NCBI GenBank assembly: GCA_005656395.1
Contig: SRSI01000004.1
Coordinates: 2,170,001 to 2,234,000, forward strand
From: Strongyloides papillosus
Lineage: Eukaryota; Nematoda; Chromadorea; Rhabditida; Strongyloididae
Length of the DNA stretch: 64,000 nt
Direction: 5' to 3'
Positions 23,936 through 35,640 of the stretch are shown here, in pieces. The notes under the pieces were generated by a model. That model was not told the origin of the DNA. It did not search any database and worked only from the letters and a program-made list of their open reading frames with translations. A program made the position numbers and the translations under genes. Position 1 is the stretch's first letter. Each line of letters begins with the position of its first letter.

Positions 23936-26900
23936 TATTGCAATAAGGTATTCAAATTAAAAATGAAAGATATAATATTAAATTTTAATTTGTAAAAATT
24001 CATGCTTAAATGTAGAAGTTTCGTTGCTAGTGGTAACTAGGATATATTCATTCTTACTAATTATCTTAATTAACTGGATTATTCTTTATTTTTCATGTGA
24101 TTTTAAAAGTAAAATTCATTGTTTTTAAAGGAAAAATATTTAATTTTCCATTTTCATGAACATAAATTTTTAATTAAATAATGCTAAAGCATTTTACCTA
24201 GGATAATGCTATAATATTAATAACTAAAAAAAATATACAGATACTAAGAAATGGTACTTTGTTAAAATTCTTTATAACTTTGTCACAAAAAAGTAACTAT
24301 AATATAAGTAAACGTTAACATTATAATACAAAAATTAAAAATGGTAATATTATTAGCAGTAAAAAATTAAATAAATATTTCATCAAAATTCTACTCATTT
24401 ATATATTTTTCAACGGTAAAAAAGAATTTTCTCTTGTATATGAGTATTTTTTCCATGTTATTTTTTAAAAACTTTCGTTGCGTATAAAAATTAACCCTTT
24501 TTTTTTAAAAAGTAATGAATTATGAACATGTTACACGATTCTTTTAAAATTTTATTAGTGAGAAAAAAATTGCTATATTATCAAAATATTTATTGAACAA
24601 TATGTTAAACCATTATCCATTTATATTAGCAACTCTTGGTTAACAAAGCTTCTTAAAAAATAAGAGAAAACTTTTTTAATCATGAATTAGCGAATGTTCC
24701 CTGCTTTTTTTAAAATACAGGTCAAGCATAGAAAAATCAAAATATATCTCAACTATAGGTTTTTGATATGAAATAAATTAAGTATATTTTAGAAATTTCA
24801 CTTTTATCTCAATAAATTTAAAAGTAAATTATAGAGAAAAAATTTTTATTTGAAACTTATTAGTGAAGATTACCAATATATATTTAAAAAAAATATTACA
24901 TGAATGATCATCATTGAAATGCAACGGTTGTTAAGTAAATTGTTTTATAAAATAATAAGACTATCCTGCAAAGTTTCTCTGAAAATGTTTTGTTTGAAAA
25001 GATATAAATCAATCCAATGGCAAACCAGTAGTAAATTGTTACTCTCCAAAAGTATTTATTTAATAACAAAGCAGCTATTTTATAATAGATGTAAGATGTG
25101 ATTTAATAAATTTTTTTTACTGTTGTAATAAATCAAATGAAAGGAATTCAAAGAAATAAAATAGTGATGTTCCCATCACGAAACAATCAAAATAAGGAGA
25201 ATATTTTAAGGATTGTTCAGGAATTTTCTAGATTATTGGGATAAGCTTTATTTATAGTAAACTATCATCATCTTTTCATCATTCCCAAAACTTTAGTTTA
25301 TTGTACTTCTCAATTTATTGTATCGTCATTTTTGTCACCCTATTTCCTAGTTATTAATGTTTAACTTAATTATAGGGGTTAAACTATTTATTAATTATTA
25401 TATATCAGTATAGGAGTGCCTGAATCTGTATAAAAAATTAACTAGCATAAATATAGTAAGTAATTGTAACTTTAATTTCTTTATTGTATTCTTTTACCTC
25501 AGGCGCTATATTTTAAATTTTATATTATCCATATATCTGAATACCTAACAAACGTTGTTGTAAATTCGGATAGCTTGCCACCAATAAAAATAAATTTTAC
25601 TAATGCAATTATGCAAAAACTTTTAAAATTAAATTACTTTTATGTATGTATAAGAGCAAATCCTATATTTAGAACAAAAAAGGATTAATATTTATCATTT
25701 AACTATAATATTTTTTTATATAAAGAATTTTAAAAAGAATTAGTGAGCTAAAGTAGTCAATTGAACACATATATTCAATTATTATTGTTACGAATAATTA
25801 TTTTTGTTTTTAAGTATAAAAAGGCGATTCATACTGTAGTTTGAAAGAATTTCCTATTCAAAAATGTTATTACAGCAGTTGATAATTTAATTATAAGTAC
25901 ATGACTTATATAAATTAATCAGATAGTTTTGTTACTAAACAACGATGTTAAATTAATTTTGATAATTTACAGTAACATTTTTTTAAAACCAAAAAATAAG
26001 TAGTCGTAAATAATTGAAAATTTTAGCTGTTGTAATTGAGGTATAAAGTATAAATCTATTTCTATTTAAAAAACCAAAAAAACTGAAACAAAAGCACTAA
26101 TTTTCTAGCTAAAAACCACTTACCAAGAGTATCACAAGAATTAAACCTGATACCACTTAGGTTTTATTTACAAGTAATAATTTTTTTACTTTATAGATTA
26201 AAATTATGCTTAGAAAAATAAAAAAGTCTAAAGAATAAAAAATAAAATAATATTTATAACTGTGTAAATTAGAGAAACAATTAAAGATTTGTAGATTATT
26301 TTCTTTTTTTAATTTTTTATGGTATAAATATTGTAATTTAAAATGCTAATTACACTGTAATACAAAATTAAGGAATTTGAAGTCGTATCCTTGAAATTCC
26401 AAAAGTGCTAAAAAGAGATACATTAAATATTGAATGTTAACATTTCATAAAAAAATGTCTCGTTTAATTACAAATAAATTTAAAAAAAGATACCTGTACA
26501 AACATTTTAATTTACCATTTAAAGATAAATTTTAAATAATTAGTGTCAATCTTTACCAGAATAAAGTTTAACAAAAACAGTTATACCGATTTCAATTGAG
26601 AATTTATTTAAAATTAATTATTAATCACCTACAATAATTAATAAGATAATAACATATTTAAAATCATAAAATACTTACAATTTAATGATAAGTTAACATA
26701 GATGTTTACATTTTACAACAATGATTTAAATATAGTTAAAGGGGGAGAATTGTTGGATTGATGTTCTATCTAAGCAGAAAACCTACACAGGATCCACATC
26801 TAAATTAAACATAAATTTATAGGAAATTTATGTTATTTATTTTTCTTACAGATTTTGTCCAAAATTTATCCATTCATCGAATATTATCCATATCACTTCT

Positions 26901-27571
26901 ATTCTATTCTTTTGTAGATATATACTGAATTTTGTTAATTTAAAAAAGAAAATTTTTTCAACATAAATTATAAAAAGAGTTTAAACAAGAAACAGTTAAC
27001 CATTAAAATATATTCGATTTTGGGATATATTTTGTAGATTACAAATGGATATTCCCAGATATAACATATATATAAAAGTTTTAAATTTTGATATAAATTT
27101 TATTTTTGGATAACTTTATAGTTAAATAGTTTAAAAAGTTTATAAACTACTTAAATAATAATTATTAACGTCATAGAATACACTTAGTTGAAAATATTAA
27201 AACTATATTTAAATTAAATGATCTCGAATTTAAGGAAATTTTAAATTTAATCAACATTTCTATATTTCAAAAAATGACACAATTTTCAACAATTTATAAT
27301 CTTGCTTAATATTTTTATACATAAACAAACGTGTAATACAAAACAAGGTGAAATGTTTGAAAAATATTAAATTATCAAAAATATTATTATATAGAAAAAA
27401 GCTAAAATATTTTCAACATCCAAATAAAGTATTTAATATGTACAAAAATGTCCCATATATTTCTCGACATGCATGTAAGCTGCGACGAAAGTAACGAATT
27501 GGAGACTTCTTTTTAAAAGCTATATTAATATATAAACTATTTCACATTGGAAAGTATGAAACATAGTGTTT
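23936..27571. other. AT-rich intergenic region
   Basis: About 3.6 kb with no supported gene. A 65-codon open frame at 24904-25101 has no recognisable product or splice context. A perfect hairpin lies at 26808-26834. No RNA gene was recognised. Confidence 0.55.
26808..26834. repeat. Perfect 11-bp hairpin
   Basis: AACATAAATTT, loop ATAGG, AAATTTATGTT: eleven uninterrupted pairs with a five-base loop. AT-only palindromes arise easily in this genome, so it may be incidental. Confidence 0.5.
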
Positions 27572-28677
27572 TCAAATTAATAAATTACACAACGATATTT
27601 TTGTTGATACTTTTAACAGAAGTAATTTTGTTTGATTTCTTAAAAAATTTCAGCAAAACTATATTGCTTCGAACATCTCTCAAATATAATTTTCAATGAT
27701 GATAAAAAAAAGTTTTGAACTTACTTTACAAAGCATAAAATAAAAATACTATTTGAAACAGAATGAAATATAAATAAAATGGTTGGTAAAATTAGCCAAG
27801 AGCCTTTCCAATAAAATTTAAATATAATACCACTCCAAATCAGTTCTAAAAATAATGTCGTCACAAAGCACATAAATGCATGAATCAGGATTCTAAAATT
27901 TTCATAAATAAGCAATATTGGTTTAGAAGTATAACAGCGAAGTTTAAATATCTTAATAACTATCAATGCCTGTAATAAAAAAGAGATTCCTAGAAAAATA
28001 TATATTGTTTTGTTTTCTAATTGATAACCAAGATGGCAGTTTTTTGAATGTACATATTTCCATTGATAAATTTTTAAATCAAATGTTGTACTAAAACTCG
28101 GATACAAATATATTGAAAATAATCCTACAATCAAGATATAACAAACAATTATGGCATAATGATAAAACTTTCTTTTTTCTATAATATTAAAAAAATTTAA
28201 ATTATAAAACACATCAAATCGATTTAATGTTAGGAGAAAGATGAATAATATACTACCAATAAAGGTAGAATTTAAAAGTGATCCAATAATCGTTAATAAT
28301 AATTCAATTTTTTGTATATAAAATATAATTATAATCGAAGTTAAAATATGACAGATTTGTTGTATAAATGATAAAACTCCGTGGTGGAAAATAATAATAA
28401 AACATTTACGCTTAAGAAGTTCTCTTTTGTAATAAAAACTCTAGAAAAGTTTTTCATCATTAAATATATTTAAGAATATTGTCAAACTTACGGAGAAAAC
28501 TAAAAGTTGTAAAATGATAGAAAAAAATGAAAACAAAAAATAAATTATTCCTATTTGAAGATGTGTTAAATATTTAATTTGAAATCCTTCTTCCTCTGAA
28601 ATTTGATTAGTCAATTCATCTTTAGTCAAATTTTCTTTAGACATATTATTTAAATTATAAAGCTTATAATCGTCCAT
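27572..28677 (-). CDS. Srt-like seven-transmembrane chemoreceptor
   Basis: Probable nematode serpentine receptor G-protein-coupled receptor, acting in sensory neurons if it behaves like its relatives. Three exons: 28677-28492, 28440-27725 and 27638-27572; 322 residues. The first exon has an extracellular YNLNNMSKENLT segment recalling the N-terminus of class T receptors, then helix 1 (IGIIYFLFSFFSIILQLLVFS). Exon 2 gives the remaining helices, including ILFIFLLTLNRFDVFYNLN, where the LxLNR box ends helix 3, then IIVCYILIVGLFSIYLY, IFLGISFLLQALIVIKIF and ILPTILFIFHSVSNSIFILC. Exon 3 encodes a short basic tail (KNQTKLLLLKVSTK). The last intron uses a weak TTTTTTAAG acceptor; without it the chain ends CFVK at 27721. 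The receptor assignment is by topology and motif pattern; Srt versus a related class is moderately sure. Confidence 0.78.
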
Positions 28678-29304
28678 ATTGTTTTTTACTAAAAATTAAT
28701 GAATAATGCTTTCTATATATAAGTGCTTTAAAAAAACAAGGATATTATTATAATTCTACTTGCCTATTCAATTTATTATTAAAAAAAGTGTGTTTATATA
28801 ATTAATTACTCCCACCTGTACTCTAATAGAAATCATTTATTAAATTAAGTTCTATAAACTTTAAAAAAAAACGAAAATATTTTTATTTTTAAGTCATAAG
28901 AATTCAATTTCTGAAGTATATATGAAATTTTACTTCATCTATCAGTCATTCGTAGGATGATATGTATATATTTTTATATAAAAATTAATAATAATTGAAA
29001 ACATTCAATTTTTCAGATTACAATAATTTCTTAATACCATTACAAAACCTTGATCTGGTGCCAGACATTAACTTCTTATTTTGATACAACATCTTTTAAA
29101 CTCGATAAAATCAAATTGGCTAAAAATATAAAAGACTAAAGAAAAATAAATAAATTAACACATATTACTATATTTCAATGTATAAATTATTGGTGAATGA
29201 ATATGAGCAGATACTTTTTTCATCATCTTCGCATACTTAAAACAAAACCTCATTTTTCAGATTAGGAAGGAAAATGTATTTGAACTTCTTCATAATTATA
29301 AACA
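28678..29304. other. Upstream region of the receptor gene
   Basis: About 630 bases between the receptor start and the transposon. It is AT-rich, with no gene or RNA recognised. Promoter elements of the receptor are presumably here. Confidence 0.5.
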
Positions 29305-29698
29305 CACACCGCTAACGCGTAGTATTAAAAACGGGATTTTGCATAAATGACACTTTTCCGCGTCGTTTTTATAAAATCTCATATCTTCGAGGCGCACCGT
29401 AAAAGTTATATTAAAATTTTTTCTATTGTTATTTTTATTAAAAATTAGGTATTATGCTTTTTTAAAAATTTAAAAATTTTAATTTCTAAGGAGTTTTTTA
29501 CCTTAAAAAATACCCAAAAATGGCACTTTTTGGGACTTTACAGAGGCTACCACGAGATTTCAAAAAATATAAGATAGATGTCATTCGGTTCCTAAACTTC
29601 TTATCTATAACATATTTTTTTTTAAAAAGATGTTTTACGACTGGGAAAAAAGTTATGAGGCAAAAAGTAATTTTACCTCAAAAAGTACCAAATTTTTA
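29305..29698 (+). repeat. Left terminal inverted repeat
   Basis: Matches the reverse complement of 30493-30881 over most of its length with scattered substitutions and small indels. Similarity runs from the CACACCG end to about AGTACCAAATTTT. Confidence 0.85.
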
Positions 29699-29846
29699 AT
29701 AATAAAGAACGAAAAAATAGTTTTTACGTAATTTTCCCTAGTATTTTTATTTAATTTTAAATACTTAGTATATAAAAGTAAGAAAAACGAAGAAATTTTG
29801 AAAATATTACCAATTTCTAAGTCATAACAATTATTCGTTATTCCCA

Positions 29847-30118
29847 TTAAATAAAACATTTTCTTTTACTGTTTTTTGATATTATAATTTTATAATGAAA
29901 ACTAATTGAGTAATTCTTAAGCCAAACATATAAACCTTTAATTTCTTGCTCACTGAAATACCAAAGAGTCCCATAATCACCAATAAATTTAGCTAAATGA
30001 CCAATCAAATATATGATATTTCGGTAATACAAAGAATTCTTTTGTTAGAGTTAAATGTTTTCAAAGATTCTTCAAACTTTAAATGTAGATATTCAAAACA
30101 TTTTGTTAATTTATCAGT
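29847..30118 (-). pseudogene. Degenerate transposase fragment inside the transposon
   Basis: On the minus strand a 61-codon open stretch contains IGHLAKFIGDYGTLWYFSEQ followed by LYVWLKNYSI. The pattern HL...G.L..FS....E....LK resembles the C-terminal region of CACTA-type transposases. Just upstream, in another frame, is a second protein-like stretch (TDKLTKCFEYLHLKFEESL), suggesting a frameshift. Flanking frames are full of stops, and neither a start codon nor a catalytic core is present, so this is a decayed remnant. The family link rests on pattern memory, not alignment. Confidence 0.45.
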
Positions 30119-30492
30119 AATGCATAATTAGAACTTATATAAAAAGTCCTAAGGCTTTTAAAAAGTTCATTTCTTTTTTTTGTTTGTGCATTAGCATATT
30201 TAAATTGAGACAGCTAGTTTTAAATCTTAATAAAGCAAATTTTATTTTTCTAGGCATATTGAGATAGGTTAATAAATCAGATAGTTAAGAAATTTAATTG
30301 TTTATGCCTTTATAACTAACAATTGTTAGCATTTTTAGTCAAAAATCTCTTTGTTTTAATAAAGAGCCTGTTGGCATTTTTTACATGTTTATTGTTTGCT
30401 TTTTTTATTTGTTTGCATTCTTTAAAAGTTTTATAATATATATTTTTGATTTTAAGTATGTTTTATAATTTTAACAATTATTTTTTATCATT

Positions 30493-30881
30493 TTTACAAT
30501 AAAATTTGGTACTTTTTGAGGTAAACTTACTTTTTGCCTCATAACTTTTTTCCCAGTCGTAAAACATCCTTTGAAAAAAAAATATGCTATAGATAAAAAG
30601 TTCACGAATCGAATGACATCTGTCTCATATTTTCTGAAATCTCGTGGTAGCTCCTGTAAAGTCCCAAAAAGTGCCATTTTTGGGTATTTTTTGAGGTGAA
30701 AAACACCTTTAAAATTGGAATTTTTGAATTTTTAAAAATGTATAATACCTAATTTTTAATAAAAATAACAATACAAAATGTTTTAATATCACTTTTACAA
30801 TGCGCTCTAAAGTTATAAAAATGCGTCTCTACCCGCCAAAATGCGCGAAAAAGCATAAAATCCGGTCATCTTACCGGTGTG
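30493..30881 (-). repeat. Right terminal inverted repeat
   Basis: Reverse-complement partner of 29305-29698, ending CGGTGTG. A 68-codon minus-strand open frame inside it (30471-30677) is only the repeat read through; the equivalent frame in the left copy is broken, so I do not call it a gene. Confidence 0.85.
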
Positions 30882-31739
30882 AACAACTAATTTCAAATAT
30901 TATTGGAATATATTTTTTGCTCAAATTAAACCAGTAAAATTTGTTCTAATGCTCAGATACATTGTTTTTGAAATCTTTTTGACTTTATTTTAATCAAAAC
31001 TACTTTTACATCAAGTAATAAACTGGATTAGCTCAGGAATTAACGTCTATAATATCAAAATTTATTACTTTGTATTTATAAAATTTAAAGCCAATTTTTA
31101 TATAATTTAAAGTAAATCTGCATATATCAAACTTTAATCAAAAGTATTTTAATTTTTAAGGTAGTGTATGTTGATATTTCCTAAAAGAATACTATTTAAC
31201 ATTTTAACAGAGATACTTTAGATCAACAGCAAATTTTTAACTATCGAAAAATGGACAAGTGTGTGTTATTGGTCAAAAATAAATAAATCAATATTTTATC
31301 GTCGTTGATTCATCATAAAAATAGAAAATATTATTATTTAATATTAAAACTGTGTGATGAATTTTAAAAATAAAAATATATAACTCTATAATGTGTTTTT
31401 TTTATAAAATACAAAATTTTTATGAGTTGGAAAAGTTTTTTATAAATTAAATATTTGCTTTTTTAAAAATATTTTTGTATTTTTTTATATTTGCAAAGAC
31501 GAGATATAAATTAATAGTATTATCGGGTAAAATCAGTTGAACATCACAGTGTATACGAAAGCATGTATATTTTCTTTATTATAGTAAAATTAATACGTTT
31601 TGCTTGAACTCTGTTTATATTTTATAAATAGAACTAAGAGATTGTGTGTTTTTAAAAAATGTCGCTAAATAATTTTATTATTAACTTAATACTTTTTTGT
31701 ATATAATTCTATGCTAAGAATTCTATGAACATGGGAAGC
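30882..31739. other. AT-rich interval between transposon and LTR-like fragment
   Basis: About 860 bases with no supported gene. GGGAAGC just before the LTR-like block could be a polypurine tract but is too short to rely on. Confidence 0.45.
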
Positions 31740-31990
31740 TGTGTCGGATGAAATGTATGTACGTTCATATCAATAAGAACACGCCCATTCCCTCAAGGAC
31801 TATATAAGGAACGGATGAAGACTATTTTATATCATAGTTAAATAATACCTTTTTCATAGTTTATATATATATTTACTTTATTGTTATATTCTAATACCCT
31901 TTGCTTGAATAAACTCTTAAACAAAGTTTCGTGTTATACTGCAAGAGCCCGGGAGCCTTCGCGGCTCCCGAAGAATCCACCAGGATTACA
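31740..31990 (+). mobile_element. LTR-like fragment (solo LTR or LTR remnant)
   Basis: A 251-base block clearly richer in G and C than its surroundings. It starts TGTGTCGG and ends GGATTACA, giving the TG...CA ends of retrotransposon LTRs. A TATA box (CTATATAAGGA, about 31800) and a poly(A) signal (AATAAA at 31908) lie in LTR order, followed by a GC-rich hairpin. No matching target duplication was found and no second copy, gag or pol lies nearby. If real it is a solo LTR or a badly worn remnant. The ends are uncertain by about ten bases. Confidence 0.5.
31950..31970 (+). repeat. GC-rich hairpin in the LTR-like fragment
   Basis: CGGGAGCC, loop TTCGC, GGCTCCCG: eight uninterrupted pairs, seven of them G-C. 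This is exceptional in a genome this AT-rich and lies about 36 bases after the AATAAA, where R/U5 RNA structure occurs in retroelements. Confidence 0.8.
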
Positions 31991-34327
31991 ATTCCCAATA
32001 AGAAAATCTCTAAATTTTTGTAAACATATAATTAATTTATGTAATTAAAGATCAATTTATTTCATTGTAATAATTTTTTCTAATTTATTGTAGTCACTTC
32101 AGATGGTCGTTATTAGTATAGGGAATTATATTGTAATGAATTTATTATTATATTTTATTTTTTCTATCAATTTATCTGAAAAATGTATTTCACCGAACTA
32201 ACACATACATCTTAAAAAATATTTTACAATAATTAATGGTTTATTTTATGAACGTATATGTATTTTAATGATAAAATTACAATATCATCAAAATAGAAAT
32301 ATATAATAATTTAATTTAACACTTCCGTCTGTTGCTTTTGTTCAGAAACCTCGAGAAACAATAGATAAATAATTTATTAATTAATATATATATATCTTTA
32401 TAATTTCTTTTTGTACTCATATTAAATCGTGAATAAATAATTTTATACTTGTATCGAAATTTTAATTAGTATATGAAATTTAATAAATACAAAATATTTC
32501 ATTATATTGGGTTTGGAAAAAAATAATAGTCTGATGTTTTCTCAAATATTTAATTTTTTAAAAGTTTAATAAGTATAATTTTATAAAGACGTTCCTTATG
32601 TAAAATTGTAGAAGCATTTGGTGCCATTATATTTTATAATTAGCTAATTTTAGAACTACGTTTTGGTAGGGTTAATTTCATTCACAAAGACGTTGTCATA
32701 ACACTAAGCAGATGTTCAAATTTTCAATGATCTCAAACAAAGCTAAAATGTAGGTGAAGCAAATAAAAATATATTCAAAATAAATAGCATGGAAACTACA
32801 TTTTAAAGTATTGTGGACAGGCGATTTGAGAAATTTTATTGTGGCAATTTAAATCTTGAGATTCTAGCTACTTACAATGGCTGATTTCTGTTGAAATCGC
32901 AAGTTAAAATTTTTTTCATCTAGCAAAGCTGTTTGAATTGGGAGATTTATGTTGACAGTTGTAAAAATGAATCTAAAAATTAAAAAATAGCTATTTTTAA
33001 CTAGTATTCGATAAAATTTTATATTGCTTTATAATAGCCCTCGACATAATACTCCTGAAAAAAGCGTTTTAAAGAATGAACAGTTTACAAAATGAAACTT
33101 ATCTTCACTTTTGATACTCATCTGATAAATATCTCATTTAACACTTTTTACTGAAGCGTTTAAATATTTTTTTGAGGGGTAAATTTCTCAGAGACTAATA
33201 TTCATTTGAATGTGTCTTCGAAAGATTCATTCAATTAAAATGTGTAGATTTTATTTTTAAAATGAGAAATGCAAACTAATCTTTTGTTGGTAAGAGTAGA
33301 TTAAATAAATGAATACTATTTTGCCTCATAAAGTTGATTTCAACTTAAAAAAGTAGTGATTTAATACAATTTTTTTTATAGCAGTCATTATTTTTTTCTC
33401 AACCTTATAAAATGATACAAAACTATATTGACTTTAAGATCAAGTAAGGATAAGCAAAGCAATTTCAATAACTGTAAAAAAATTGCATTAGGTCAAATTC
33501 TTTAAACTTTAGAAACTTAAAACAAACAAATTAATTAAACAACGTTGAATACCATTTATGTAACTATACATTTTAACCTGTAAATTTTAAATTAATTGTT
33601 CTTAATGTTAAAGTTTAAAGCTCATTCAAAAAATATTTTATTTTTTCATATCTAAATTCTTATATTAAATTTTTTTATAATTTTCTATAGTATTTCATAT
33701 AGTTCCAACATTTTTTCTTTGGAATAAGGAAAACATAAAAAATTAAGAAATTTTGACAAAACATTATGAAATTTAATAAAATGTCCCACCTGTTAAAAAT
33801 ATTAAAGGTTTTCAAATTTTTAAAATTTCAAGTAACGACAAAAATTTTGTATACGGCATAAAATATAAAGTTTTCGCATATATTTTTCAATTTTTTACAA
33901 AAATATGTACGTTTGACATTTTGAAGTAATATAACCGTTATCTAGTTATGATATTTTTCTATAGTATTATTCTCATCTTAGAGTCTTACTTTTTTTTAAA
34001 ATATATTGTGAGGTACATTGTTAGATGTCAATTGCATGAAAAGCTATTAACGTTTTAACTATGTCTACAATTTGAAACGATTTACTAACAACAATAAATT
34101 TAGGAAATTAAAAAGCATCATAATGATATTTACGAAAAGCAGCAATTATATAAAACCATACAAAATATTATTAATCAAAATTATTATTTTAGTATTTGTT
34201 CTTGTTTAAATTGAAATATTTAAAAGTCATTTTTTTCTATGAACAAAAATGCTTATGTTTTATAATTTTGCATAAATTTGATTTTTAAAGATAATTTTGA
34301 ATGACAATATAAAAACAATTTAAGCTA
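31991..34327. other. AT-rich interval without genes
   Basis: About 2.3 kb with no supported coding region. Sequence from about 33732 to 33795 (including AAATTTTGACA and AAATGTCCCACC) resembles the sub-terminal part of the MITE that follows and may be a worn relative. Confidence 0.5.
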
Positions 34328-35638
34328 CACACAAAAAATAAAAGGGACACAGGTTTGCATAAAATGTAACAATTTGTCCCACCTAAAAAAATTTGAATTT
34401 TCTTAATTTACGACTAATTTTATCGCAATTATTTCGTTTATTAAAATTAAAACAATAGTTAGGGAATTATTAAAATAAGTTTCTATTTTTCTAGTATATT
34501 TATTTTAGAATACAAGTTGTTTTCTACAATCCATTTTAAAATACATGATTAAAATTTAATACTATGTAAAATTACAAAAACTATTATAAAAAACATTTTT
34601 AACATATTAAGAAAGAAAATGTGTAATCTTAAAAAGAATTATTTTGATGAAATTCAAAATAATGAAAAATATTTGATGAAAATTTATTAGTTCACAACAC
34701 TAACTATCATTAAAGAAAAAGTCTTGTCGAATGAAATTATGTACTAATTATGGTATATTTTAGGGGTTAGAAAGTATATTGAAATTTAGGAGTTAATAAT
34801 TTAATTATAAAAATAATAATACTAAAAATAAGTAAGCTTAATTAATGTAATTTTATTGTTTATTGTGTATGTTTTATTGTAATTTAGGTGCACTTATTGT
34901 TTAGTACGCGTTATTCTATCTACCCTAAAAGTTGTCCAAATAAACTTTATACTAAAATCATAAAATTTTATCTATTACACTACATTTTTTAATATTTTTC
35001 AATAGTTTAAATTATTATAAATTGTATTTTATGAAATTTTCACATTTGATACTCTAAATTTTTTTCATAATGTCTTTTAAAAATCATCTTTAAAAATCAA
35101 ACTTATTAAAAGTTATAAAATAATATGTATTTTTATTTCTAGTAAAAAAATAACTTTTACATATTTTAATTTAAAATAAGAACGAATACTAAAATAATGA
35201 TTTTTAATTAATAATACTTTGTGTGAGTAAATAAATATTGCTTTTCATTGTTATTTTTATGAAATTTTTAAACTTTTTGTTGTTAGTAGATTGTTTAGAA
35301 TAATGATCTTTATTAAAACATCAATAATTTTACACGAAATTTGACTTTTAATAGCATATTTTATAAAATAAAAAAACAAGTTAAGATCTAAATAGGCATA
35401 ATGTCATAAAAAATATCAAAATTAAAAAAGTCACATTAATTTGAAAAGTTAAACATATATATCTTTGTAAAAAACGGCAAAAAGTAAGCGACAATCTAAT
35501 ATTTTGCGTTGTTTAAAAATTTTTGCTATCGCTTGATATTTTTTAAATTTGAATAATGTTCAATTTTTTAAAATGATGGGACATTTTTTTGCATTATAGA
35601 TAGAATTGTCAAAATTTGTCCTTTTTATTTTTTGTGTG
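34328..35638. mobile_element. 1.31 kb TA-flanked MITE-like element (Tc1/mariner type)
   Basis: CACACAAAAAATAAAA at the left end is matched by TTTTATTTTTTGTGTG at the right, each directly flanked by TA (34326-34327 and 35639-35640). Inward similarity continues: GGGACA or AGGACA next to the terminus, then TTTGCATAAAATG or its counterpart, and TGTCCCACC versus TGTCCCATC. A TA duplication is the signature of Tc1/mariner elements. There is no open frame that could be a transposase, so it is non-autonomous. Both ends were read directly; superfamily is inference. Confidence 0.72.
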
Positions 35639-35640
35639 TA

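Larger units (their letters stand above)
29305..30881. mobile_element. 1.58 kb DNA transposon with long inverted repeats, CMC/Chapaev-like
   Basis: Two nearly matching arms in opposite orientation, about 390 bases each, bound a spacer of about 790 bases. The element begins CACACCG and ends CGGTGTG, and is flanked on both sides by AACA (29301-29304 and 30882-30885), a probable 4-bp target duplication. Shared arm segments include CCAAAAATGGCACTTTTTGG, CTACCACGAGATTTCA and ACGACTGGGAAAAAAGTTAT. CAC termini are known for the CACTA/Mirage/Chapaev group, and 4-bp duplications for Chapaev. The spacer holds a degenerate transposase-like fragment on the minus strand. The element is not autonomous. Superfamily is inference; the inverted-repeat structure is directly visible. 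Confidence 0.85.

Noticed and set aside
24904..25101. 65-codon plus-strand frame in the 24-27 kb gap
   Set aside because: Overlaps no splice signals and shows no domain; chance frame.
30471..30677. 68-codon minus-strand open frame in the right inverted repeat
   Set aside because: It is repeat sequence; the matching frame in the left arm is interrupted, and composition is that of the non-coding repeat.
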